A DNA stretch of 64,000 bases, taken from NCBI RefSeq assembly GCF_003255815.1, contig NC_037672.1, positions 102,407,530-102,471,529 of the forward strand, given 5' to 3'. This stretch comes from Theropithecus gelada. Its lineage: Eukaryota; Chordata; Mammalia; Primates; Cercopithecidae. This document shows, in pieces, positions 54,761 to 64,000 of this stretch. A program made the translations under genes and the position numbers. A model generated the notes under the pieces. The model saw nothing but the letters and a program-made list of their open reading frames with translations, had not been told where the DNA came from and ran no database searches. How positions within the stretch are numbered: the first letter of the stretch is position 1; every line of letters starts with the position of its first letter.

Positions 54761-57073
54761 TAAATTGTAGTTTTTGTTACTCATTGATATACAGTTTTTG
54801 TTTTCTGTGTTTTTTAAAATTTTACTCAGTATATGCACCAAATGGTCTTCCTTTACCATGACAGCCAGGATTAATTGTGATGTTTCAGAAACTATTAAGA
54901 GGCTAATCCTTTGTTCTGCATCCAGGGATATAGGTAATAATATCTTGTCACAGAGTAAATAATCAATTCATACTTGTTAAATTAATGAATGAAATCAGTA
55001 TTATAAAATTACCAAATAGCTCTTTCATTTGACTTTAATATATATAACTAATGACAATAAAAGATAGTAACTGTTCTAATTTTAAAAACCAAAGTTTTAG
55101 CCTTATTAGTTTTACCTGTCTACAAACATGTTTATTGCCTAAGATTTTCAGATATGTAGAACTTAAAATCAGCATGTAAGTTTTCTATTTTCATTGCCTT
55201 TGTGTTAAACCATATTGACATTTGAGAAGAAATTCAGAAGCTATGATACTGTTCTTCCAGAGTATAACAGATTTGGAAAATATTCTCTAGAAATCTATCT
55301 CTTCAAATGTTACATTACAAAAGCAGAAAGCTTTAGGGTTCTCTTAATTAGTTATTAGAATAGGATAGAAAGTCTTGATGAGAACAACCAAACAAAATGT
55401 TTTAAAACTGCTATGGAAATAAGCTTGATTTGGAAACAAAATTAAGTTTATTTATTTTTTTTTTTCTTAAGCTTTATTGTTTTCTTTAAATTTTCTGTGT
55501 GGTAGTGTGTATTGCCAAATAGTGTCTCTTAAAATGTTGCCTTATCTCTTACATTAAATGTGTAAGTGGCAAGTAATAGGTACATTTTTCAACCTATCTT
55601 TTACAAAAATTCTCATATGCAATTTAAAAATAACATGAAATTTCAGGATGGAGTTAGGTGTTTTTTCTCTCTTTTTAGATTGTCTTCTTTCAATTAACTA
55701 ATTTTTAAAAAGTGATTATCTATGATCTACCCTGTTTTAAGAGAATATGAGTAATTAGATGGTACTTAATATCTATAACATTGGACATGAAAATGTGTGT
55801 GCACACACATGTGTATGTGTAGGGTAGAGGGCTTTTAAAAATAATTTTGCATACAATGAAGGACATCTCTCAATTCCTCATCACTGCAAAACAACCTTCA
55901 AATAAAAATTACAAATGATTCTTTTCTGCTCTAGAAAATTTCAACCAAACACATAACTTTCACAGAAATAGTTGCTATAGAAATGCAAAGGGGACAAATA
56001 ACACTGAATTATGCTATCAAAAAATTGCAACTAAAGTGGGGCAGTATCAAGGTTTATGTTTAATAATGCTGACTGTATGTATTCTTGACTTCGTGTATAC
56101 TCTAAATTGAATGTTCTGAGTCCCAAATTGGAAGGTACTTCGCTACCAAAAATAAGATATCTAAATGAAAATATGTTAGCATGCATTCCAGATTAGGAAA
56201 TCAGTACATGCCAAGAAAGGTTCATTTGTACAAAAATGGTAAAATTTAATAAGTAAAGGATTCAAATAATGCCAATTACTTTTCTTCATTTCATACAAAA
56301 TTTCATTTTTAATAATATACCAAGGTAATGAATGCTGTTTATGACTTATTAAATGTACATAGTACTGCAGCTTATTAATACCCTGTGAACTGTAAAAAGC
56401 CAAATATATTTACAGTAGTATTGGTCACAAAAATAGTGGGGAAACTTTACAATTGTGAGAATGTGCAAATGTTCTCACTAAGGCAGTATTGACCCAGACA
56501 ACCACTGAGTATGTGTCCCCTCAAATGCCTCAAAATTCTGGAAGGCTCATTGTGAAACATGTCAGTGCACAGTATTTCAAAATTTCAGCACATACAAAAT
56601 GTCACTGTATGAAGTGAAGAAAAGTTACATTTCCTGTACAAAATTTGTAGACACCTTGGCTCACAAGAATAAATGCTGCTTCAGGTTTTGACATGTCTTT
56701 CATTTAATTTGCTAATGTACTTATTTTGAAATAGTGTTCTATGATAGCATTTAGGGTAACATAAACCTTTATGTTTATTAATGAAAAGAAGATCATAGGA
56801 TAAATCTCCTAAAAATGTTTGCCTCTGTTTTTAGCTTGTTTGGAGATTATACTTTAAATACTGAATTGCCACCAAATCCTCTGGTAAATGTGAAGGTAGT
56901 GCTCAAACTCTTGCAGTCTTTGATCTTGTCAATTAGTTTTATATGAGAGAAAAAGTTTTATCAGTCAACTGCAACCTTACAATTTTAGGAAGAAGTGATT
57001 TTAGAAGATTCAGACATCCTATATTCTAAAACCAAAATAGCCCCATTGTTAAAAATAAGACACAGATATAGAT
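54761..57073. other. Unique AT-rich DNA
   Basis: No gene or repeat recognised; the AT content is among the highest of the window. Confidence 0.4.
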
Positions 57074-57121
57074 CAGATAGTTGTGGCCAACAGCTCTTAC
57101 CACCTTTGTCCCTAAGCCAGT
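57074..57121 (+). repeat. Dispersed duplicate C, copy 2
   Basis: Second copy of 54713-54760, same orientation, 2.36 kb downstream. Confidence 0.85.
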
Positions 57122-58289
57122 GTAAATAGTCATAAGTAGTTGATTTTTATATTCGTGCTATGAACATAAAATTTATACCCACAATATAACATTTAACCTA
57201 TTCATGTTAAAAAACTTAACTCCTGGTTACCAATATTATCAATAGAATCTGCTCAAGAGAATAAAAAGAGGGAGGAGAGAGAGAAAAAGAAAGAATCCTC
57301 TCAGAAATATGATAGAACATTAGTCACCTCTCTACACCTTCCTCTCTGAAAATATCAATCCTATGATTTCAATAGCCTTCTATTTTACCTGGCTTTAGCA
57401 AGATTATAATCAAAATTTTATCTGAACCCACCTATTACGTAAGTGAGGTTTTCAGATTCAGTTTGGAAGAATGGAAGAGCATGGGTTATGGTGTTGAATA
57501 GGCAAAAATTTAAAGCAAAGCTCCAACATGTGCTGTCAATCTTGGTCAAGATGTAACCCTTCTGTTTTTTCATTTATAAAATCAAGACACTTATCACATA
57601 ATAATACGAATTTTGTATCAATGCTCCATTGAAATTATCTTCATGAAGATCACCCATACTCTTTTAATTCTAAAATTTCATAAATATTTAGCTCTGATTA
57701 TATTTTACCTCTTTGAAATATGATTCTTTATCATTTCACAATTCTTAAAAGTGTTCTTTTAAAGTGTTTAAAGTGTTTTTAAAGTGTGCTTTAATTCTAA
57801 TTTGGTTTTTGTGACCTATCCTTTTCTGCCTTTTTTTTTTTTTCCGTTCTGAGTTTATTTTCACTTTTTTGCAGACTCTGCTCTCTCTGCTGTTCATTAA
57901 ACAACCTCTGTGTTCTTCTGTCTCTGAATTGTCTTCCCAAAATATTTTATCCACTATTCCTCCTGCCTCATGGCTTCAACCATCACCTATAAGCTGATGA
58001 TTGCCCTATATGTGCCTGCTTTCCACATCTCTGTCCCAAGCTCTTGCCTATTGGACAAATTCACTGGGTTGTTCTGAGTGCCATCCAAAACTCCACCCAC
58101 TTCAACCCAAGATAGAAAGCTGGAACACATCCCAGACTCCTTACCCTACCTCATTCTGCTCTCATATCCCACTAGTGATAGCTTAGTGATTCTACTTCTA
58201 AAATATGTATTTCTTCTTATTTCTGCCACTGCCATAGTTCAGTTCCTCTGAGCAGATCAATGGAATAGCTTCCGTATTATTCAGAGTCA
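57122..58289. other. Unassigned DNA
   Basis: Holds a GA-rich stretch (57266-57296), a faint antisense MIR-like part (57480-57610), repeated 'aaagtgtt' words (57745-57790), and a pyrimidine-rich part (57950-58200) that may be old L2. Confidence 0.4.
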
Positions 58290-58610
58290 TCTCAGTGTTG
58301 TAATAAAGAATGTTTGTGGCAAATGCTGGAATCAAAATCTCAGTGGTTTAGCACAATAAACATATATTCCTTGTTCGTGTCACAATCCAGCACAGGTTGG
58401 TTGGACAGGATCTGCTTCATTCAGGTGACCAGGCTTCTTCCATCTCGTGGTTACACCACCTGCTATTAGCTTAGAATTCCCCCCAGACCCTTGAATCTGG
58501 CAGGCAGCTGAGCGGAGGGAGAGTGGAGTTTGGTTATGGGCTTGCTCTATATACAGTTGTGGCACAGAGACAGCATAACTGCAATTAAAACTCCATTCAG
58601 AAAAAAGGAA
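58290..58610 (-). mobile_element. Ancient LTR-like repeat, antisense
   Basis: 'aatctcagtggtttagcacaataaacatatattcc', 'caggatctgcttcattcagg' and 'gaccaggcttcttccatctcgtgg' are the antisense 3' half of an old mammalian LTR-like family. A related copy is at 62490-62803. Confidence 0.5.
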
Positions 58611-59267
58611 TCAGGGGATGTACATGTTCACTAGGACACTATAATTCTACAATCCTGTTTGGCAGGCCTCGTGATATCCCCTAGCCTGGGGAGATGATAA
58701 ATTTGTGGATTAAACTTTAATTCTGCTCTCTGGAAATAAGTCTTTTGTCTTTCTCTTGCTTGACCCTCAAGCTTTTCCCTTTAGAAGTTCTTATTGTTTA
58801 TTTATTCCTTTTGGACACAGCTGAAATGAGTGTAGCCAAAGCAAAAAGGTGATTTTATAGGTCAAACAAAGGTGTTTTACTAAGATATTTTGGATTTCTT
58901 GACAATACAAGTTCTTCGAAATCTTGGTAGGCTTCTGTTGTATTTGCTTCCTTGTATAACTCTCAGGTCTTTTCTCTTTTCTCTCTCTCTCTCAGGTCTC
59001 TTTGTCCATTAATCGGATCTGTAGCTAAGTCATATTGTTCAGCTAAAAAGTCTTTCTGGGCCTTGTGGTTCTGTGTGGGATCTAGAAGCAGATGGATTTC
59101 TACCATTGTTCACTCAAGTCTGGATATGTTCTATTGTTTTCCATCTGGCTTGGAAACTAGCCATTTCTTTCTGAGTTCATCTCTTTCTTGAAACACCTTA
59201 CCAAAGGAGGCCAATAAGAGCTATGACACAGTAACACTGTGGTTCTTTTAAAACAAACCCCCGCAAG
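58611..59267. other. Unassigned DNA
   Basis: A 79-codon frame (58952-59191) has no recognised content; contains (TC)n at 58977-58996. Confidence 0.4.
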
Positions 59268-59392
59268 CAGCAGTTTTCAAAGTGTAATCTGCACAATTCT
59301 AGAAATCCTGAAGACACTTTTAGTGGATCCATGAGGTCAAAATTATTTTCATAATAATATTAAGATGTACTTGTTTTTTCCACTGTATTGAC

Positions 59393-60830
59393 ATTTGCAC
59401 CAACGGTGCCAAAGCAATGGTGAGTAAAACTGTTGGTGCTGTTATCATGTTGCTAATAAAGACATTCCCGAGACCAGGTAATTTATAAAGAACTGAAGTT
59501 TAATAGACTCACAGTTCCACATGACTGGGGAGGCCTCACAATCATGGCAGAAAACAAGGAGGAGCAAGTCACATCTTACACGGATGGCAACAGACAAGAA
59601 AAAGAGCTTCTCTTTATAAAACCGTCAGACCTCATGAGACGTATTCACTGTCATGAGAAACATTCACCCCCATCATTCAATTACCTCTCACTAGGTCCCT
59701 TCCATGACATGTGGGCATTGTGGGAGCTACAATTCAAGATGAGATTTGGGTGGGGACACAGCCAAGTGATATTGGTTCTTTAGCATAAATCAAGGCAAAA
59801 TTACCATATTGTATTATATCATTTTATTATGTTATTGCATCACTTTCATCACCATGATCTCACAGGTTTAAAAACTCTTGCTTAAGAATACCCTGATGAA
59901 ACAGGTAAAAATTATGCATTTTATTAAAGCTCAACACTTGAGTTACAAATCTTTTAAGTATTCTGTGGGACCACAAGGAAAGAACACAAAGCACTTCTGC
60001 TGCATACCCAAGTACAATGGTTGTCTTGAGGAAAAGCAATGTGTGATTGTTTGAGTTGCAAACTGAACTTGTCTCTTTTTTGTGGAATACCATTTTTGCT
60101 TGAAAGAACAAGTGATAAACAAAATATGGTTATTCATACTTGGATATTTGGCAGTCATTTTCTTGAAAATAAGTGAAGTGAGCCTGTCACTTGAAGGCAA
60201 ACAACCTGACAGTATTTGGTGCCAATGATAAAATCTGAGCTTTCAAGTGAAAATTAGAATTTTGGAAAACTTGTATCCAGTACTATGAGCTTGACAGCTT
60301 CTAAATACTTAAAGAATTTTTATGAGATCCATGGTGATATTAACAAATGTTATTTTTAAAAATATTACATAATGAAATGTGCCTATTACATAACTCAGTG
60401 AAATAATATTTTCCAAATAATCAATACAAGATATTATAAAATCATGCATAGGTAAAGTATCCATTTAAAGTGGATTTAATGTACTAGAGTGTGAAAAGTT
60501 TATTGATATGGTTTCAGTTCCACACTGCAATATACTTTTATAAAATTATCATTTTTGAGTCATGATATAATGCAAAAGAATGTCAACAATTATCTGAAAA
60601 GACTATTAAAATATTCCTTCAAAAGAAGGAGTATTGTTCTTCCAACAAGAAATACCTACACATCTATATGGGACTAGATTTTCTTCACTTATTTCAACTA
60701 AGACAACATATCACAACAGAATGGATGAAGAAGCAAATAAGAATCTAAATGTCCTCTATTAAGCTAGACAATATAGAGTTTTGCAAAAATGTAAAACAAT
60801 GCTGTTCTTTTTACTATTTATTTTGCAAAT
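59393..60830 (+). pseudogene. hAT transposase, degraded (interrupted by an LTR)
   Basis: Plus-strand codons at 59393-59431 read ICTNGAKAMVSKT, the hAT motif C-T-D-G-A-x-A-M with the catalytic-type Asp replaced by Asn. After the LTR the frame resumes and at about 59994-60026 reads LLLHTQVQWLS. The next codon is TGA (60027-60029) where the family has Arg (CGA), a CpG-decay change, followed by a 1-bp frameshift. Near the end, 60678-60735 reads FSSLISTKTTYHNR, part of the C-terminal hAT dimerisation domain. The family is related to domesticated proteins such as GTF2IRD2, ZBED5 and FAM200. This copy is clearly dead. Confidence 0.75.
59440..59771 (-). mobile_element. MaLR LTR (THE1/MST-like), antisense, inside the hAT element
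   Basis: 'atgttgctaataaagacattcccgagacc', 'gaggcctcacaatcatggcag', 'gaccgtcagacctcatgag'-like text and 'gagatttgggtggggacacagcc' give a nearly complete antisense LTR. Flanking hAT sequence 'ttggtgct' (59433) and 'ttggttct' (59772) suggests a short TSD. Edges are accurate to a few bases. Confidence 0.9.
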
Positions 60831-60856
60831 ACAATTATCCTAAAAATATGTTATTT

Positions 60857-61669
60857 GCAGAGAGAATAAAATTTTTATACACTTTTGGTGGGAATGTAAA
60901 CTAGTACAACCACTATGAAGAAGAGTATGGAGGTTCCTCCAAAAACTAAAATAGAACTACCATATGATCCAGCAATCCCACTACTGGGCATTTATCCAAA
61001 GGAAAGGAAGTCAGTGTATCAAAAAGACATCTGTACCTCCATGTTTGTTACAACACTATTTACAAGAGCCAAGATACAGAATCAGCCTAGGTGTCCAACA
61101 ACAGATGAATGGATAAAGAAAATGTGGTATATATATGTATGTGTATATACATGTATATACACAAACAATGGAATACTATTCAGCCATGAAAGAGAATGAA
61201 ATCCTGTCACTCTCAGCAACATCGGTGGAACTGGAAGTCATTATGTTAAGCGAAATAAACCACTTTCTGGTGCTGACCAGAAAGTTGAACACTACATGTT
61301 CTCACTTATATGTTGAAAGTAAAAAATAAGTTGATCTCATAGAAGTAAAATGGAAAACAGTATACTATTGGCTGGAAGAGGAGGGGGAGAGGGGATAAAG
61401 AGAGATTCATTAAAAGATATAAAATTATAGCTAGATAGGATAAGTCGGTTCTTTGTGTTCTATACCACTGTAAAATGACTATAGTTAACAATAATATATA
61501 GTTTCAAATAACTAAGAGGAGGATATTGAATGTTTCCAACACAAATAAATGATAAACGTTTGAGATGATGGATACGCTAATTACCCTGATCTGATCACTT
61601 TACATGTAGCAAAACATCACTATGTATACCACAAATATATCCATTATATGACAATTTTAATTTTCTTTA
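60857..61669 (+). mobile_element. L1 3' part (L1MA-type), plus strand, inside the hAT element
   Basis: Sense L1 ORF2 end and 3'UTR: 'ttggtgggaatgtaaactagtacaacc', 'tatccaaaggaaaggaagtca', 'gaatactattcagccatgaaa', 'acactacatgttctcacttat', 'aaatgactatagttaacaataatat', 'gatacgctaattaccctgatctgatca'. The 9-bp word atgttattt before (60848-60856) and after it (61670-61678) is its TSD, and the hAT consensus continues across. A TA/TG microsatellite has expanded within it near 61128-61162. Confidence 0.9.
60915..61300 (+). pseudogene. L1 ORF2 protein, C-terminal remnant
   Basis: A 95-codon frame (60915-61199) reads [18 protein letters not shown] and, further on, RCPTTDEWIKKMW, the C-terminal region of the L1 ORF2 protein. 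The TA/TG expansion after KKMWYIYVC shifts the frame, which resumes in the +2 frame (61135-61329) with MEYYSAMKENEILS. Only the distal end of the protein is present and it has no enzymatic domain. Confidence 0.85.
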
Positions 61670-61855
61670 ATGTTATTTATGTTAACATGATACTTACTAT
61701 TTTCAATTCATTATTTTTTAAATGTTTATTTCAATTTTAAATGGTAATTTTTGCTAGATATAACCTATAAACAACAGATTTTTATGGTCCTCAATAATTT
61801 GTAAAAGGGTAAAGCAGCCCAGAGAATAAAAAGTTTGAGAATCACTGTCCTAGAG

Positions 61856-62082
61856 ATGGATCAGCAAAATATGGCCTGCATATAAAAAACAGCTCATTGC
61901 CTGTTTTATAAATAAAGTTTTTTTAGAACACAGCCACAACCATTTGCTTACCTGTTGTCATGGTTGCTTTCATGTTGTAATAGCAGAGTTGAATAATTGC
62001 AACAGAGATAGAATTATTCCCAATGCCAACTCCTAAAATACTTACTATCTGGCCTTTTACAGAAAGAGTTTGCTGATCCTTG
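61856..62082 (-). mobile_element. Non-autonomous hAT element with TIRs and 8-bp TSD
   Basis: 'ggatcagcaaa' at 61858-61868 is the inverse of 'tttgctgatcc' near the right end, giving imperfect terminal repeats. The interior 'atatggcctgcatataaaaaac' and 'tatctggccttttacagaaagag' matches a common primate/mammalian hAT-Charlie MER family. The 8 bp before it (tcctagag, 61848-61855) and after it (ccctagag, 62083-62090) form its TSD with one mismatch. Confidence 0.8.
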
Positions 62083-62090
62083 CCCTAGAG

Positions 62091-62260
62091 CTTTGGTTCT
62101 CAATCCTAGCTGTGAAATAATACTAATGTCCCCTTCCCCTCAGCACATACACAGAAACCATTTAATTAAATCAGAATCTCTGGGAGTGGTCTTTGAGTAG
62201 GAGTAAGTTTTTTAAATTCCTCAGGTGATTTTCAAATGCAGCCAAGGTTAAGAATCACTG
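62091..62260 (+). mobile_element. MER5A-like hAT element
   Basis: 'ctttggttctcaatcctagctg' at the start, 'aaatcagaatctctgggagtgg' in the middle and 'ggttaagaatcactg' at the end match MER5A, a short hAT-Charlie derivative. No convincing 8-bp TSD is found around it (right flank tgttaaac). Confidence 0.82.
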
Positions 62261-62489
62261 TGTTAAACTGTAGAGATCCTTAGACATAATGCCTGCCTTC
62301 CAAGTTATTCCAGACAGCAACTTACCAAAAAATGTTCCCCTTTATAACACACTTTATTTCCAGCCCCTAATAGAAGGATCCTGCCCATGGGCCAAACACT
62401 AAGTCAATGCCACCTGCACTGATTTGTATTTTTGTTACATCACCAACACCCTATCACTACATTCAAATTCCAAGGTCATGTTAGAGTGT
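62261..62489. other. Unassigned DNA
   Basis: No feature recognised. Confidence 0.4.
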
Positions 62490-62803
62490 TTGCTCTGGCA
62501 AACACTTTGCAAATTTCAGTGGCTTAACACAAGAAAAGCTTTATTTCTCATGCAAATCAGGTGCAGTGTGCTTGGTAGGGATCTCTGCTCCTCTTAGGGT
62601 TCTTGCTGCTTCTGGCTAGAGACCCTGCCATCCCTCAGTGCCTCCAAGTACTGTGTCAAATCCCTCTACATTCAACCAGCAGAAGAGAGAGAAGAAAAAG
62701 CATGGAGGATTGCATGAGAAGTGTTTTAGGAGCCTAGATAAGGCACACATTACATCCTATTGCACAGAGCTTTGTCATATTAGTCACAACAATACAAAAA
62801 AGG
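62490..62803 (-). mobile_element. Ancient LTR-like repeat, antisense
   Basis: 'aatttcagtggcttaacacaagaaaagctttatttctcatg' and 'ggaggattgcatgagaagtgttttaggagcc...ggcacacattacatcc' belong to the same old family as 58290-58610. It is cut by the AluS that follows. Confidence 0.55.
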
Positions 62804-63125
<322 letters not shown>

Positions 63126-63234
63126 CTAACAAAGAGGAAAGCAAAACGCTTTGGTGAACTGGGAACTGGCTTTATCCCTTCGTACACTCTTGCATTACTA
63201 GTCTCCTATATGGAGCACCCCTCAGGCCCCTTGA

Positions 63235-63715
63235 GGTAGGTAGAATAACAGCCTACCAGAGATGTCCACATCCTATTCCCCAGAACCAGTGAATATGTTT
63301 TATGGAAAAAAATGAACTTCTGAAGATGTGATTAAAGTTAAGGACCTTAATATGAGGAGATTATCCTGGATTATTCAGGTAGCCTCAATCTAATCACATG
63401 AGCTTTTAAAATCAAATAACATTTCTGGTCTGTGGTTAGAGACATGTGAAGATGGAAGACTGGTCAGAGACACGCAATGTGGCTGGAGAAAGATGGAGGA
63501 AGAGAGCCATGAGCCAAGAAAAATGGGCAGCCTCTAGAGGCTGGGAAAGGCAAAGAAAGGGATTTTGTCACCTCCAGAAAGGAATACAGTACTGCCCATA
63601 CCTTGACTTCAGTGCAGTGAGACCTGTGTTGGATGTCAGACCTAAAGAACTATAAGATAAATTGGTGTTTTAAGTCACTAACTTTGTGGCAATTTGTTAA
63701 AGCAGTCATTGAAAC
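63235..63715 (+). mobile_element. MLT1-type LTR (ERVL-MaLR), solo
   Basis: 'gagatgtccacatcctattccccagaacc', 'gtgattaaagttaaggacc', 'gagattatcctggattattcagg', 'gcagcctctagaggctgggaaaggca' and 'gtgttttaagtcactaactttgtggcaatttgttaaagcag' are the MLT1 landmarks in order. A 69-codon frame inside it (63446-63655) is not a gene. Confidence 0.88.
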
Positions 63716-63829
63716 CATACACCTCTCTCTTCCATGTTTGTCCTGCTGTCAGTGACAGTCCTAAAATTCAAATGTTAATGGGTTATTCCTTTCCTCAAAT
63801 TCCTTCAACTGCTCCTAACTCATTCACTT

Positions 63830-63960
63830 ATTAAAAACACCCTAAGCAACTACAGTGTGCCAGACACTCTCCCAGCCCTCTGGATTGCCACTTGAGTGAG
63901 GCAGGCATGGTTGCTGCTGTACTGGAGCTTAACAGATAGCAACTACAAGACACAACTTAA
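63830..63960 (+). mobile_element. L2 LINE 3' fragment
   Basis: 'cctaagcaactacagtgtgccagacactctcccagcc' and 'tactggagcttaacagatagcaac' resemble a sense L2 3' end; it may continue past the window edge. Confidence 0.6.
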
Positions 63961-64000
63961 AACTCTTTCACATGCTTTCAGTGCCTGCATGAGCTAACTC

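Larger units (their letters stand above)
59268..61847 (+). mobile_element. hAT-superfamily DNA transposon with nested LTR and L1
   Basis: The left terminus 'cagcagttttcaaagtg' (59268-59284) and the right terminus '...aagtttgagaatcactg' (ending 61847) are imperfect inverted repeats of the hAT type. Inside are 'gaggtcaaaattattttcat', transposase-like sequence on the plus strand, and the 3' part with 'ttgcaaaaatgtaaaacaatgc'. Two younger insertions split it: a MaLR LTR (about 59440-59771) and an L1 (60857-61669). Without them about 1.4 kb of hAT sequence remains. I cannot name the family with certainty (Charlie- or Zaphod-like). Confidence 0.82.

Overview
The window is nuclear DNA of an Old World monkey (macaque, baboon or a close relative). 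Most young AluY copies carry changes typical of cercopithecoid Alu lineages: 'gctcaagcctg' near the 5' end in the plus copies at 13471 and 51051 (antisense 'caggcttgagc' in the copy at 29345), and 'gagatccggccactgc' in the right arm at 13471, 51051 and (antisense) 30060. The species and locus cannot be fixed from sequence alone.

I find no host protein-coding gene, tRNA, rRNA, CRISPR array or prokaryotic feature. Long open frames are scarce (the longest unexplained one is 140 codons). Those that can be interpreted are remnants of transposon proteins. The DNA is AT-rich and looks like intergenic or deep intronic sequence. A small non-coding exon inside it cannot be excluded.

Layout. 1-5.7 kb: the 5' end of a primate L1 runs off the left edge and abuts older antisense L1M pieces; a 1.07-kb L1PA insertion with a perfect 15-bp target-site duplication (TSD) splits an ancient LTR. 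5.7-10.9 kb: mostly unique AT-rich DNA. 10.9-13.3 kb: a nearly complete Tigger1 (pogo-type) transposon with a dead transposase gene. 13.3-29 kb: Alu, MIR, L2 and L1M fragments and two MaLR LTRs. 29.1-30.8 kb: one L1M split by two AluY copies with clear TSDs. 31-44 kb: mostly unique DNA with a probable solo LTR, an L2 split by an LTR, a CTCF-like motif, a pentanucleotide microsatellite and two pairs of diverged local duplicates. 44.5-45.3 kb: an Alu whose purine-rich tail was hit by a MaLR LTR. 46-54 kb: hAT, MIR and L2 fragments and an inverted AluY pair. 54-58 kb: unique AT-rich DNA with a dispersed 48-bp duplicate. 59.3-62.3 kb: a decayed hAT transposon with readable transposase traces, itself hit by a MaLR LTR and an L1, followed by two more hAT elements separated by exactly 8 bp each. 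The last 1.8 kb holds an AluS, an MLT1 LTR and an L2 piece.

Nothing here looks like a new biological system. The best leads are the three abutting hAT elements with a shared 8-bp spacer, the unexplained local duplicates at 40-43 kb and 54.7/57.1 kb, the inverted Alu pair, a probably recent Alu with a 48-T tract, and two CTCF-like motifs in convergent orientation. Repeat family names come from memory of consensus sequences, not from a database search; subfamily calls and edges are approximate unless a TSD is quoted.
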